A stretch of DNA of 64,000 nt from Lathyrus oleraceus (Eukaryota > Streptophyta > Magnoliopsida > Fabales > Fabaceae), in the NCBI RefSeq assembly GCF_024323335.1, contig NC_066585.1, forward strand, positions 180,810,294 through 180,874,293. Direction: 5' to 3'. Made by a program: the position numbers and the translations under genes. Below, in pieces: positions 33,959 through 47,026 of the stretch (the first letter of the stretch is position 1; every line of letters starts with the position of its first letter). The notes beneath the pieces are model-generated. The model saw only the letters and a program-made list of their open reading frames with translations. It ran no database searches and was not told the DNA's origin.

Positions 33959-36900
33959 TTAGATCGATGCATAATAACAGGAATATCAACAACAGTCCAA
34001 TTGTTGCAAGCTTTTCCATGCGTCACAAAATTGGTGCAGTCTTTCTCTTCATCATCCTCTAGCACAACAGCTAAGTGTTGTTCATTACCATGAATGAACC
34101 CTCTGCTACGGAAGCTAAGTTGCGTATCCTCTAATCTAGCAGCTGATAAACCTTGCTGAAAACCCACACCAGTTTTGTCCTTGTTGTCGGAGACTTCTAC
34201 CATCTTCCCCCACTGATCAACATTCCCTTCTTCAAAAATCTTCCTTGCATTTTTGAATGAGGACATGGGTGCCCTAACTCTCTTTCCAACAACAATAGAT
34301 AAGGCTTGGATAGGAGTTCCAACCTCATCCTCAGCTTCAACGTAAGAGAAAGATGACAGGTGGCTGACTAGCAGCGCCTTTTCCCCACCAACAATGACTA
34401 GCTTCCCATTCTTGACAAATTTGAGTTCTTGATGCAACATGGAGGTAACAGCTCCCGCCTCGTGGATCCATGGCCTTCCCAACAGACAACTGTAGGCCGG
34501 GTGGATATCCATTACTTGAAAAGTAATTTGGAAGTCACTCGGACCTATCTTCACCGGAAGGTCCACTTCACCAATCACCGTCTTGCACGAACCGTCAAAA
34601 GCTTTGACGATTACGCCGCTATATCTCATATGCGCTCCTTGATATGACAACTTTGACAATGTTAACTTTGGAAGCACATTCAACGAAGATCCGGTATCCA
34701 CTAGCACATTTGATAAAGCGTCATCTTTACAGTTCATGAAGATATGCAAAGCCAAGTTATGATTCCTACCCTCCTCCGGGAGTTCTTCATCACAAAAATT
34801 GAGATTATTACAGGAAGTGATGTTAGCCACTATATGATCAAACTGATCCACTGTAACATCATGTTCCAAAAAAGCTTGCTCTAGAACTTTCTGCAGTGCT
34901 TCTCTGTGCGCTTTTGAGTTCATCAATAGAGATAATACTGAAATCTTTGAGGGGGTTTGGAGCAGCTGCTCCACCACATTGAATTCACTTTTCTTTATTA
35001 GCCTGAGTACCTCATCATCGTCGTTAGGCTTCAAGCTGTTGGATTCATTAGACTAGCACCTTGGAGTACTAACTGGTTCTACCACAGGTACACCCACCTT
35101 CTTACTAACAGATAAATCTTCTACGTTCTTTGGGAACACCGACCCAAACACACGACCACAGCGGGTCACCTTAGTAACATCAACAATGCTTACAACATAA
35201 CTGGTCGTAGGTAACGTAACATCTTGACCATCTTTCATCATAGCCGCATTATACTAATAAGGAATGACTTTATCGGATGCATACGGGACTGGACCCGCCA
35301 ACCGTATAACCAACAACGATACCGATCTCTTAGTGTCACTGTTACTACTGCTGCTATCATATTGGATCACTACTCTTTCAGGAGTTTTGAAAACGGGAAC
35401 AATAACATTCACATCATCATTTACGTGACGGGATTGAGCAATCTGGATTAAGCCTTCATCCATCAACTGCTGGATATCCCTCTTTACAACCACACAACCC
35501 CTAGGGTTGACACTACAGATTTTACAACCATCATGATCGTGTTCACAATCTCTAACCAAGCAAATATCCTTGTGCATTGTCACCAAGGACCTCCTAATGA
35601 AGCGTACATCGAATATCTTGAACTTGCCTGGACAACCGTCCACCATATTAACAGATGAATTACCATGAGCGGGCAAATGATTAGCTTTAACATTCGGTGC
35701 ATGGTTCTTAAAGGACATCATTCCACTCTTTACCAGCTTCTGAACTTCATATTTGAGGGGGTAGCAGTTCTCTATGTCATGTCCGGGAGCTCCTTGATAA
35801 AAAGCACAGCGAAGTTCCGGTTTGTACCACCAGGGAAGTGGTTCAGGGACTTGCGGAGGATTTCTTGGTTGTAGAAGGTTCTTGTGAACCAAAGAGGGAT
35901 ATAGTTCTGCATATGTCATCGAAATAGGGTCAAAAGAGACCTTCTTCCTCTCAAAATTCTGTTGCTGATGATTGTTGGTATTGTTGTTGTTATAGGTGTT
36001 TGTTCGTTGCTGTGGTTGTTGCTGTTGATGTGGTTGTTGTTGAATTGGTGCTGATTGATTTGTTGAAAACACAGGAATAACTGAAGATACTTGACGATGA
36101 TGTTGATGGGATGGTCGACTTCTTCTAATCTGAGGCCTCCTTTGCCTCCTACTGGTCACTGCATTAGCTTCATTGTGCTTCTTCTTGCTAAACCTGTTGC
36201 CACATCTCTTGCTGGATGACACCTCCTCTCTAGACAACCGTCCTTCTAGGACACCTTCTTCGAGCCTCATCCCCATGTTTACCATTTCGGTAAAATCACT
36301 AGGGGCACTGACAATCATCCGCTCATAATAAAATGAGCTCAGGGTCTTCAGAAAAATCTTGGTCATCTCCTTTTCCTCTAAAGGAGGCATAATCTGAGCA
36401 GTAAGTTCTCTCCACCTCTACGCATACTCTTTAAATGTGTCTTTGTTCTTCTGAGACAACGATCTCAACTGATCCCTATCGGGAGCCATATCAATATTAT
36501 ATTTATACTGTTTCACAGATGCTTCGCCCAGATCATTGAACGTGCAGATGCTCGTACTATCCAATCCTATGTACCACCGCAAAGCGGCACCAGTCTGACT
36601 ATCTTGAAAATATTAGATCAACAATTGATCATTATCGGTTTGAGTAGACATCTTTCTGGCGTACATCACCAAATGACTGAGTGGACATGTATTTCCTTTG
36701 TATTTTTCAAAGTCAGGCACTTTGAACTTCACCAGAATCTTCACATTTGGAACTAAACACAATTCCGCAACACTCTTCCCAAATAGGTCCTTACCCCTCA
36801 AAGTTTTCAACTCCTTGTGCAGCTTAAGAAATTGGTATTTTATCTCATCCATCTTCTCAAACAGATAAGGGACCTCAGACATCTCAAAATGATAGACGAT

Positions 36901-37233
36901 GTCTTCTACACGAGGCAGGGTATGCACAACGGGTGACGGTACAGACATGACCGTGTTAGATGTCGACATAGAAGCAAATATAGGCGTAAAGCCTTCGAGC
37001 ACAAAGTTTGGCGGCATTCCCCACGGGAATGCGGCAGGCATGTTGGGCGCGAAGTGAGTAGTAGTTTCGGGAACATTAGAGGTAGCCACCTCTGAAATGA
37101 CAGTCCTCTGAGGAGGAGGAGTTGCAGGCGTTGGAGAAGACTGGCTCTGTGCATGTAGTACTGACTCCATAATGGTAGTCAGACGGGCGATCTCCTCTTT
37201 TAAGTCTCTATTCTCTTACTTAAGATGTTCCAT
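33959..37233 (-). pseudogene. Ogre-A copy 1 gag-protease
   Basis: The likely start is the ATG at 37,233, because a short coiled N-terminus precedes the frame opening at 37,170; a stop follows at 37,218-37,216. The capsid part reads VKFKVPDFEKYKGNTCPLSH and RSLSQKNKDTFKEYA, then a stop at 36,420-36,418. A zinc-knuckle-like CAFYQGAPGHDIENC lies at about 35,800. A Gln/Asn/His-rich stretch sits near 36,000. The aspartic protease at about 34,700 keeps LVDTGSSLNVLP and later YSCLLGRPWIHEAG. The frame ends HRSK at the intron donor. Apart from three or four stops, the protein is largely readable. Confidence 0.87.
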
Positions 37234-37534
37234 GTTTCTGGAGTGATTGGCGTGAGTATTATACCGATGAGTCAGCTTGGCTGAAGCACAGAAGAAACAC
37301 CAATGAGACATCTGGCGAAAGAGAAACTCGATGATGCAAATGATGCATGAGATGCAATGTTTGATTATTTTTATTTTCAAGGAACTTACTATATTATTTG
37401 CAAATATATATAACAACAATTGCAACAATTTGGTATGACCATAAAAATCTCTCATTTATATAATTGGAAGGATTACACTGAGTACAGTTTCAGAAACCAA
37501 ATGAAAAATACAAGAGAAAAGGAGACTAGTCATC

Positions 37535-39022
37535 CTAAGGATCCCTAACACCAATGTCAGAAGATCTGGCTGTAGGCACGTACTTCCTTCGAATGCATTG
37601 GATCTCGGTTTCAAAAGAAGCCTTCATCCGAGTCTTCTCGAGGACAACCTGATCAAGCAACGGAAGGTTGAGGCATACTAGAGGAAGATAAAACCTTTGG
37701 CTCTCTCTGTCTCTTTGTCACTCAATCTTCAAGTAGCTCAATAAGTGCATCTTTGTCCTTAGATTCAAGCTGCAACTCCTCATGCTTTCTGCTTAAAGTA
37801 TGGAAACGCTCTTCCCACATATCCTTCTCTTGTTTCATCTTTGTGAGCGTGTCTTCCAACTCCTCTACATCTTGGTTAGGGAGAGTTAATGGTTCAACCA
37901 CAACCATATACATAGCTCTCTCACAAGGATAATTCATCTTCAACTCCAAAGTTCTCTTCTTCACCCAAAGAGTGTAAGCTTCCAAATCTACACAATTGTG
38001 CGGACCAAGCTCGGATCTTCCCTTCCTATGCAAATTATGCCAAGCATGCACAATCTTCTGCTTGAAATGTTGGGGATCTTTACCCTCTTGATAGAAAATA
38101 CCTTCTAACAAAGTGTTATTAGGTTTGTCTTTCAAGGGGAACCCAAGTTGACGACGAGCCAAAGCAGGGTTGTAGTTAATTCCTCATTGTGTACCAATAA
38201 AGGGTACATTAGAGAATTCACCACAACAATCAATAATATCCAAACTGCTCAAAGAAGGATCATACCAAACTATATCATAATTAGTTAGAGACCTAAGTCT
38301 CTGAGACCACCGTAGATATTGTTTGTTCTCCACAAAAGCAGGCGTCTGAGGCAAGTGCGAAATAAATCACTTGTACAGAAGAGGAATGCAACAGACAATC
38401 GTTTCACCATCCTTAGAATTCCTTAGATGCAAAGAGAAGTACATATCACCCAACAAAGTAGGCACAAGATTCCCAATCAAGAAAATTCTAATGGCGTTGA
38501 CATAAACAAAACCGTCAATGTTAGGGAACAAAGTCAATCCATAGATGAGCAACACAAAGATAGCTTCAAAAGCATCCACACTACCGGCTTGAGCAAAGGC
38601 AGTAGCTTCCTTGATGAGGAAATCAGATGGCAACCCAAACAATCCTCCTTTCTTCACCCAATGAGCCTCTATCTCAGACTTCTTCAAGTGAAGAGCTTCA
38701 TCCATAAGATGAGATCTGGGAATCTCTTCCAATCCACTAAATGTCACTTTCTTAGAAACTGGTATTCCCAAGAGATTGGCATACTCCTCCAACGTAGGCA
38801 CGAGAGGAAAAGTGAAGCAACGGTAGAGAGGATCATAGAATAGAACTGCACCAACACACTCAAGAGTCCTTCAACCACATCAGCAGACAAGATAGACAGA
38901 AGCTTCTCACGACGTTGTTTCAAGTCCAAGGGATCTAATACAAAATATGCTAGCTTCCTTAGCTCTTTCAAATCTGGACATCTGAAACTGTATTTCTTAG
39001 TGTTCCTTCGTCCATAACCCAT
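37535..39022 (-). pseudogene. Ogre-A copy 1 ORF1
   Basis: The same protein as the intact ORF1 at 45,521-47,026, starting MGYGRRNTKKYSFRCPDLKE and ending near VRDP. Breaks: a frameshift after LVQFY (about 38,835), a stop replacing the Trp of KWFISHL (about 38,370), another near 38,165 and one after ALIELLED (37,722). Function is unknown (see copy 2). It lies between primer site and gag, as in all Ogre elements. Confidence 0.88.
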
Positions 39023-39868
39023 GGTCTGAAAAATATTTGCAAATAACACCTCAGTTCCTTGAAATTTTCGTGTGATGAATGTTATGATACGCATGAATGC
39101 ATGAATGCAACAATCACAAATAAGGGATCACACACAAGGGAAACAAACAAAGCTCAAGGGATGAATCAAGTCATTGTCAAGATCAATCATACATTTTGGT
39201 GGATTATGGTTTACACCTTATCAACACCCAAGTTCCATTGATATTGACAAGACTTGATTGAATCAACCAAGAATCAAGGGTTTGTCGTAAGTCACGAGCA
39301 TGGAGTCTGGGTAAGAACCATCCCAAAGGAGTGAACTAAGGATAAAACCTATAGATCATGTTCTAAAAAGTTCCCAGAGTCTTAATTCCATCTATCGGAT
39401 ATTATAGGTTGGGATGACCGACTCATCCACCCATAATATTCTCAAGAGAAACTCGTCTGAGTGTAGTATTGTGTAACAATTGTTATCAAGTCTACACTTA
39501 AACAGTCTCTACACTACGTCCTAAATAGGACAAGAGGGGTTAAATTTTCTACGGTCCTTAGCTTCTCGGACCCCAAATTAGAGATAGTAATGCCTAACCA
39601 CAAATACTTGTGTGACATTCCCAAATCCAAAAGGGTCTCCACTGAGCAGATGGGTCTCAAGCCAACTTGTTAAGGACTACTCCACACAAGTCGAACATGA
39701 CTATACCATCCTCCTATCTTAAATATACTCATGTTCGGGTTAGAACTTATCTCACCACTCAGAGATCAACAAGCACAACAAGCAGATTATATGATACCAA
39801 CAAATATACATACATCAAATATACAGTTATATACACAGAAAAAGTAGGTTAAACCCACTGGAGACTAC
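39023..39868 (-). other. Ogre-A copy 1 leader
   Basis: Untranslated leader between primer site and ORF1, homologous to 44,674-45,520 in inverted orientation. No conserved ORF was found. Confidence 0.75.
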
Positions 39869-39886
39869 TCCCCAGCAGAGTCGCTA
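39869..39886 (-). other. Ogre-A copy 1 primer binding site
   Basis: The minus strand reads TAGCGACTCTGCTGGGGA, one change from TGGCGACTCTGCTGGGGA in Ogre-B. Ogre elements prime from tRNA-Arg. Confidence 0.88.
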
Positions 39887-39895
39887 CTTAATTTC

Positions 39896-42223
39896 TGTAG
39901 CGGAAAATTCATGATCATCAAGCTATGGACAAGCTAGACATCAAATAAACAAGAGTCGCCACCGCACTTTTATTGTTTCCAAGGGAAAAGGGAAAAGTAC
40001 GAACAAAACCCAAAAGATAATAAGTTTTCAAATCAAAACTAATAAAATGCCAGAGATTACAGGTAAGGAGGTTGGTTACACAGAGGGAAGGTTTTAACAC
40101 CCAAAGTGTCTTAGGTACTCCTAGGGAGCCCTTTTTTGTGTGCATATGTGTTTTTGTACAAATGATGTTTGCAAACAAATAGAATGGGGGGATGAGAAAA
40201 GAATTCATTAATTATATTTTTGTGTTTGACAAGACCTTCAGACTTGTGCCTACGTACCAACATAAAAATGAAAAAACCTCATAGTTCGTGGTATCAATTT
40301 CAAAATGGATGCATTGCTTTTTAACAAAAATTTAAGTTTGAAACGCACAAAGGCCTAAAATGGTTTGAATGAGTTAGTTCTTTTTGGCTTTTGAAAATTT
40401 TAAGTCAAGTATAGTTAAATCTATTTACAAGTTTGATTAAGAAAAGAAGTTTGAAAATGCAATGGCTTAAGGCCAAAGTTTCTAGTTTGTAAAATGGTCA
40501 AAGTTTAGGAAACAAACACAAACAAAGAAGTTTTTTTAAAAGGAGGGGGAGATTTTGAAATTAAATAAGTGGGGAGGAGATGAAGAGACTAATCCTAAGC
40601 ATAAATTTAAAAGTTGAGAGTTGAAAAGATCTGACCAATGGGCTACAATCCAATTGACAAGAATGTCATATAGAAACCCAAATCCCCCTTGGACTTTTAG
40701 AATCAAGCAAAAAACAATGCACAAATAGTAAGTTGAAGAACAAGGCTTCAAATAAAGATAGCCACATTCAAGCTTAGCAATTCCATGATCTTCTTCAAGT
40801 TTTGCCTATGTAGCAGATGAATTCCAAGATAGCACAAATCACAGGTTCAAAATACCAGCTTCATAATGATCATGTTGCAGATGAACTCAAATGGATCTTC
40901 AATGATGTATCAGATGAAGTTTCAAATCACAAGCACTTGGTTACATGAAAGTTGGCATTGGCCAAGTTCTTTGCGTAGGGAATGTTGCCTAAATTCTAAG
41001 TCCAATTGTCTCAGATCAAACCAACAATCCACACAAGATACTTTTTAGGTTTTTTTGTTCTTATTATGTACATTAATGGTCAAAGACTACACAACCAAAC
41101 ACAATATACACGAACAAAATATATCACATAATATGGTCCAAGCGGAGAAAGTAAAAATGACATTAACATAAACAATTAAAATGGTATGAATAATGGCAAA
41201 TGAATAAAGCTTAAAAATTAAATTTCATTGAAAGTAAAGGACTTGAAATTAAATGTTAGTTGTTAATAAGTCAGAATTTATTATTGCTTTTGCTTTTGCT
41301 GTTTTGTTTAAGTCATTCTTTGGAGAACACTCAACCCACTTATCACAAGCATGAATCCTTGAACCAAGACATCTTCGAAAGGAAGGAAAAAAGGTCAAGT
41401 TTCCACACAATACCATGAAAGAGGGGAGACTTACAATCTCACTAACTAGAATACTATGCCTTTGTGTCAAAATTTAGCACCATGTTAAGCAATCATAATT
41501 AGACTTATATAGAAGTCACAACTATTTGAGGTTAAGCAATATAATTTTGGTGTTAATGCATGTTAGAGACATAGTATGATGAACTATGCTCATGAAACAT
41601 ACCATGCACAAAAAGAATATGCAAAGTGGGGGATCTAATCTCATCCATACATTTGTTGATTTTGTAATCAACTAGCCTTAAGATATAGAGATATCATAGG
41701 TCCATGACATGAATGCATAAAGAAGGGGAATGAGATGAAGAGGAAGGGGAAATGGATCAAACTCAAATTGGACAAAGAATGACTTTTACCAAGTTAAGAT
41801 CATTCATTCATTTTGAGAGATGGAATGTACATTCCATCAATCCCCTAAATCCAATGATCTTAACCTAGCAAAGTCAAATCAATCTTGACCAAGGCCCAAC
41901 AACACAAATCAAACTTACAAAGTCAATTAAAATGGCTCTACACAATTAATTTGACATTTAAACAATTAAAAATATTAAAAATAATACATTAAATTAAATA
42001 TGGTTGGTCAATTTCCTAAAATCTCATCCAAACACCAAATAAATGGACATGAGGTTTATCATAGGTCAAATAAGGTCAAAGGACATTGGAGAAAAAATTT
42101 CAGAATTTTTGAAAGCTTAAAAGTATTTTTAAACAATTAAAAATATTCACAAAATCAATTAAATCATGAAAAATATTAATAATGATCCAAAAAATAATTT
42201 TAATTCAGAAAACGAAAGAGGAA
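39896..42223 (-). repeat. Ogre-A copy 1 partial 5' LTR
   Basis: About 2.3 kb from the inner LTR end (CTACA on the minus strand) to a break at 42,223. It matches 1-1,520 of the window for its outer two thirds. The LTR start (TGTAAGACCC) is missing, so only about half of the LTR remains. No genes. Confidence 0.85.
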
Positions 42224-42325
42224 TAATATACCATTCAAGTTGTTTACTTTTATGTCATTAATTCATATTAAATTTAATATTGATCCAAAAAATATGAAAG
42301 TTTCACCAATTTTTTTTAAAATAAA
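42224..42325. other. Spacer of Ogre inverted repeat with templated patch
   Basis: 102 bp between the paired arms. Positions 42,233-42,259 are a 27-bp exact copy of 43,364-43,390 (ATTCAAGTTGTTTACTTTTA and seven more bases), in the same orientation. The remainder to 42,325 is LTR sequence of copy 2 without a mirror in copy 1, matching window positions around 1,525-1,580 in reverse complement. Confidence 0.85.
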
Positions 42326-44646
42326 TTCCTCTTTCATTTTTTGAATTAAAATTATTTTTTGGATCATTATTAATATTTTTTATGACTTAATTGATTTTGT
42401 GAATATTTTTAATTGTTTAAAAATAGTTTTAAGTTTCCAAAAATTCTGAAATTTTTTCTCCAAGGTCCTTTGACCTTGTTTGACCTATGATAAGTCTCAT
42501 GACCATTTCTTTGGTGTTTTGATGAGGTTTTAGGAAATTGACCAACCATAATTTAATTTAATGCATATTTTTATTATTTTTGCTTGTTTAAATGCCAAAT
42601 TAATTGTGTAGAGCCATTTTAATTGGCTTTGTGTGTTTGACTTGTGTTGTTGGGCCTTGGTCAATGTTGATTTGACTGTGCTAGGTTAAGATCATTGGAT
42701 TTAGGGGATTGATGAAATGTACATTCCATCTCCCACAATGAATGAATGATCTTAATTTGGTAAAAGTCCTCCTTTGACCGTTATGTGTTTGATCCATTTC
42801 CCCTCCCTCTTCATCTCATTCCCTTTCTTTATCCATTTATGTCATGGACCTATGGTATCTTTATATCCTAAGGCTAGTTGATTGCAAAACCAACATAAGT
42901 ATGGATGAGATTAGGTCCCCCACTTTGCATATTCTTTTTGTGTGTGGTATGTTTCATGAGTATAATCCATTATACTATGTCTCTAACATGCATTAACACC
43001 AAAATTCTATTGCCCAACCTCAAATAGTTGTGACTTTTACATAAGTCCAATTACGATTGCTTAACATAGCGCTAAATTTTGACACAAAAGGCATAACATT
43101 CTAGTTAGTGAGAGTGTAAGTCTCCCCTCTTTCATGGTATTGTATGGAAACTTGGCCTTTTTTCCTTCCTTTGGAAGATGTCTTGGTTCAAGGATCCAGG
43201 CTTGTGATAAGTGGGTTGAGTGTTCTCCAAAGAATGACTTAAAAAAAGCAAAGAAAAAGCAATACTAACTTCTAATTCACTAACAACTAACATTTAATTT
43301 CAAGTCATTTACTTTTAATGCACCTTAATTTTTAAGCCTTATTCATTTGCCATTATTCATAACATTCAAGTTGTTTACTTTTATGTCATTTTCACTTTAT
43401 CCACTTGGACCATATTTTGTGATATATTGTGTTTGTATATACTTGTTTCATTGTGTGGTCTTTTGACCTTAATGTACATAATAAGAACAAAAAACCCTAA
43501 AAAATATTTTGTGTGGACTGTTGGTTTGATCTGAAACTATTGGAGTTAGAATTTAGGGAACACTCCCTATGCAAAGGACTTGGCCAATATCAACTTTCAT
43601 GAAACCAAGTACTTGTGAAGTAAACATTCATCTGATACAATATTGAAGATCCATTTGAGTTCATTTGCAACATGATCATTGTGAAGTTGTTATTTAGAAC
43701 AAGTGTCTCATGCCCTCTTTGAAGTCATCTAATACATGAGAAATTTTGAAGAAGATCATGGAGTTGCTAAGCTAGGATGTGGATATATTTAATTGATACA
43801 TTGCTCTTCAACTTGCTATTTGTATATTGTTTGTTGCTTGATTCAAAAGTCTAAGGGAAATTTGGGTTTCTATATGACATTCTTGTCTATTGGATTGCAA
43901 CCCATTGGTCAGATCTTTTCAACTCTCAACTTTTAAATTTGTGCTTAAGATTAGTCTAATCATCTCCTTCTCACTTATTTAATTCCAAAATCTCTCCCCC
44001 TTTTTAAAAAAAAAACTTCTTTGCTTGTGCTTGTTTTTCTAAACTTAGACCATATTGCAAATTAGAAACTTTGACCTTATGCCATTGCATTTTCAAACCT
44101 CTTTTCTTAAATAAAACTGTAAATAAACTTAACTATACTTGACATAAAATTTTCAAAAGAAGATAAAAAGAACTAACACTCATTAAAACCATTTTAGGCC
44201 CTTGTGCGTTTGTTAAAAGCAATGCACTCACTTTGAAATTGATACCATGAACTACGAGGTTTTGATCCCTCATTTTTATGTTGGTACGTAGGCACAAGTT
44301 CGAAGGTCTTGTCAAACATAAAAATATAATTAATGAATTCTTTTCTCATCCCCACACTCTTTTTTATTTACAAACATCATTTGTATAAAAACACATAAGC
44401 ACACAAGAAAGGGCTCCCTAGGAGTACATATGACACTTTTGGTGCTAACACATTCCCTCTGTGTAACCAACCCCCTTACCTGTAATCTCTGACTTTTTAT
44501 TAGTTTTGATTTGAAAACTTCTTATTTTTTGGGTTTTGTTCGTACTTTTCCCTTTTCCTTTGGAAAATATAAAAGCGTGGGGGCGACTCTGGTTTTATTG
44601 ACGTCTAGCTTATCTATAGCTTGATGATCATGAATTTACCGCTACA
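42260..44646 (+). repeat. Ogre-A copy 2 partial 5' LTR
   Basis: About 2.4 kb, mirror image of 39,896-42,223, ending CTACA nine bases before the primer site. Its outer end extends about 70 bp past the mirror point of copy 1 before reaching the templated patch. Confidence 0.85.
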
Positions 44647-44655
44647 GAAATTAGG

Positions 44656-44673
44656 TGGAGACTCTGCTGGGGA
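44656..44673 (+). other. Ogre-A copy 2 primer binding site
   Basis: TGGAGACTCTGCTGGGGA, one substitution from the Ogre-B version at 60,255. Confidence 0.9.
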
Positions 44674-45520
44674 GTAGTCTCCAGTGGGTTTAGCCTACTT
44701 TTGTGTGTGTATATATTAGTGTATTTGATGTATGTATATTTGTTTGTGTGATATAATCTGCTTGTTGTGCTTGGTGATCTCTGAGTGGTGAAATAAGTTC
44801 TAACCTTAACTTGAGTACAATTAAGATAGGAGGATGGTATAGTCATGTTCGACTTGTGTGGAGTAGTCCTTAACAAGTTGGCTTGATACCGATCTACTCA
44901 GTGGAAACCCTTTTGGAGTTGGGAATGTCACACAAGTTATTTATTGTTAGGCATTACTATATCTGATTTGGGGTCCGAGAAGTTGAGGACCGTAGAACAT
45001 TTAAACCCTCTAGGCCTATTTAAGACGTAGTGCAAAGACTGTTCAAGTGTAGACTTGATAACAGTTATTACACGATACTACATTAAGACGAGTTTCTATT
45101 GAGAATATTATAGGTTGATGAGTCAGTCATCCTAACCTGTAATATCCGATAGATGGAATTAAGACTCTGGGAACTTTTTAGAACATGATCTACATGTTTT
45201 ATCCTCAGTCCACTCCTTTGGAATGGTTCTTACTCAGACTCCATGCTCGTGACTCACAAAAAACCCTTGATTCTTGGTTGATCCAATCAAGTCTTGTCAA
45301 TATCAATGGAACTTGGGTGTTGATAAGGTGTAAACCATAATCCACCAAAATGGATGATTGATCTTGACAATGGATCGATTCATCCCTTGACCTTTGTTTG
45401 ATTGCCTTGTGTGTGATCCCTTACTTGTGATTGTTGCATTCATGCATTCTTGCACATCATGACATTCATCACACGAAAATTTCAAGGAACTGAGGTGTTA
45501 TTTGCAAATATTTTTAGACC
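44674..45520 (+). other. Ogre-A copy 2 leader
   Basis: Untranslated leader ahead of ORF1. It mirrors 39,023-39,868 and shows no conserved reading frame. Confidence 0.75.
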
Positions 45521-47026
45521 ATGGGTTATGGGCGAAGGAACACTAAGAAGTACAGTTTCAGATGTCCCGATTTGAAAGAGTTAAAGAAGCTATCATCTTT
45601 TGTATTAGATCCCTTGGGCTTCAAGCAACATCATGGGAAGCTTTTGTCTATCTTGTTTGCTGATGTAGTTGAAGGACTCTTGAGCGTGTTGGTTCAATTT
45701 TATGACCCTCTCTATCGTTGCTTCACTTTTCTGGATTATCATCTTGTGCCTACGTTGGAGGAGTATGCCCATCTCTTGGGAACACCTGTTTCTAGAAAAG
45801 TGCCTTTTAGTGGATTGGAAGAGATTCCCAGATCTCACATTATAGATGAAGCTCTTCACTTGAAGAAGTATGAGATAGAGGCTCATTGGGTGAAGAAAGG
45901 AGGATTGTTTGGGTTAACTTCTGAATTCCTCATCAAGGAAGCTACTGCCTTTGCTCAAGCCGATAGTGTAGATGCTTTTGAATCCATCTTTGTGTTGCTC
46001 ATCTATGGATTGGCTTTGTTCCCTAACATTGACGGATTTGTTGATGTTAACGCCATTAGAATTTTCTTGATTGGGAATCCTGTGCCTACTCTGTTAGGAG
46101 ATATGTATTTCTCTTTGCATCTAAGGAATTCTAAAGGTGGTGGAACTATCGTCTGTTGTGTTCCTCTTCTGCACAAGTGGTTTATTTCGCACTTGCCTCG
46201 GACGTCTGCTTTTGTGGAGAACAAACAATGTCTACGGTGGTCTCAGAGACTTATGTCTCTCACTAATGATGATATAGTTTGGTATGATTCTTCATTGAGT
46301 AGTTTAGAGATTATTGATTGTTGTGGTGAATTCTCTAATGTGTCTCTCATTGGTACACAAGGCGGAATCAACTACAACCCTTCTTTGGCTCGTCGTCAAC
46401 TTGGGTTCCCCTTGAGATATAAACCTAATAACACTGTGTTAGAAGGTCTTTTCTATCAAGAGGGTAAAGATCCCCAACATTTGAAGCAGAAGATGGTGCA
46501 TGCTTGGCATAATGTACACAGGAAAGGAAGATCCGAGCTTGGTTCGTGCAATTGTGTAGCTTTGGAAGCTTACGCTCTTTGGGTGAAGAAGAGAGATATT
46601 GAGTTGAAGATGTCGTATGCTTGTGAAAAACCTATGTCTATGGTTGTGGTTGAGCCATTAACTCTCCCTAACCAAGATGTAGAGGAGTTAGAAGACGCAC
46701 TCGCCAAGATGAAGCGAGAAAAGGATATGTGGGAAGAGCGTTTCCATGCTTTAAGCCGAAAGCATGAGGAGTTGCAGCTTGAGTCTAAGGACAAAGATGC
46801 ACTTATTGAGCTACTTGAAGACCGAGTGATAAAGAGACAGAGAGAGCCGGAGGTTTCATCTTCCTCTAGTATGCCTCAGCCTTCCGTCGCTTGGAAGAAG
46901 ATTGCTGATCAGTTTGTCCTCGAGAATACTCAGATGAAGGCTTCTTTTGAGACCGAGATCCGATGCATTCGAAGGAAGTACGCGCTTACGGCCAGATCTT
47001 CTAATATTGTTGTTAGGGATCCTTAG
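45521..47026 (+). CDS. Ogre ORF1 protein, intact, unknown function
   Basis: A 501-residue frame without interruption in an otherwise broken element. The N-terminus is basic (MGYGRRNTKKYSF). The body, residues about 15-330, is globular with conserved blocks shared with the Ogre-B ORF1: YDPLYRCFTFLDYHLVPTLE, FSGLEEIPRS, VLLIYGLALFPNIDGF, PVPTLLGDMYFSLH, KWFISHLPR and CGEFSNV. Residues about 375-430 form a coiled coil (LEDALAKMKREKDMWEERFH). The C-terminus is Ser-rich, then basic. I believe this region is catalogued as a plant domain of unknown function (DUF7745). Its position between primer site and gag is characteristic of Ogre. No catalytic motif is apparent; roles in RNA or particle binding are speculation. 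The ATG chosen is conserved in copy 1. Confidence 0.9.
   Translation: MGYGRRNTKKYSFRCPDLKELKKLSSFVLDPLGFKQHHGKLLSILFADVVEGLLSVLVQFYDPLYRCFTFLDYHLVPTLEEYAHLLGTPVSRKVPFSGLEEIPRSHIIDEALHLKKYEIEAHWVKKGGLFGLTSEFLIKEATAFAQADSVDAFESIFVLLIYGLALFPNIDGFVDVNAIRIFLIGNPVPTLLGDMYFSLHLRNSKGGGTIVCCVPLLHKWFISHLPRTSAFVENKQCLRWSQRLMSLTNDDIVWYDSSLSSLEIIDCCGEFSNVSLIGTQGGINYNPSLARRQLGFPLRYKPNNTVLEGLFYQEGKDPQHLKQKMVHAWHNVHRKGRSELGSCNCVALEAYALWVKKRDIELKMSYACEKPMSMVVVEPLTLPNQDVEELEDALAKMKREKDMWEERFHALSRKHEELQLESKDKDALIELLEDRVIKRQREPEVSSSSSMPQPSVAWKKIADQFVLENTQMKASFETEIRCIRRKYALTARSSNIVVRDP

Larger units (their letters stand above)
31182..42223 (-). mobile_element. Ogre-A copy 1 (left), truncated at both ends
   Basis: Minus-strand order: partial 5' LTR (42,223-39,896), primer site (39,886-39,869), leader, ORF1, gag-pro, intron, RT/RNase H/second RNase H, and the start of integrase, cut at 31,182. 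It is homologous across its whole length to copy 2 in inverted orientation. It has no 3' LTR. Visible differences from copy 2 occur every few codons, so the copies are old and independently decayed. Confidence 0.9.
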
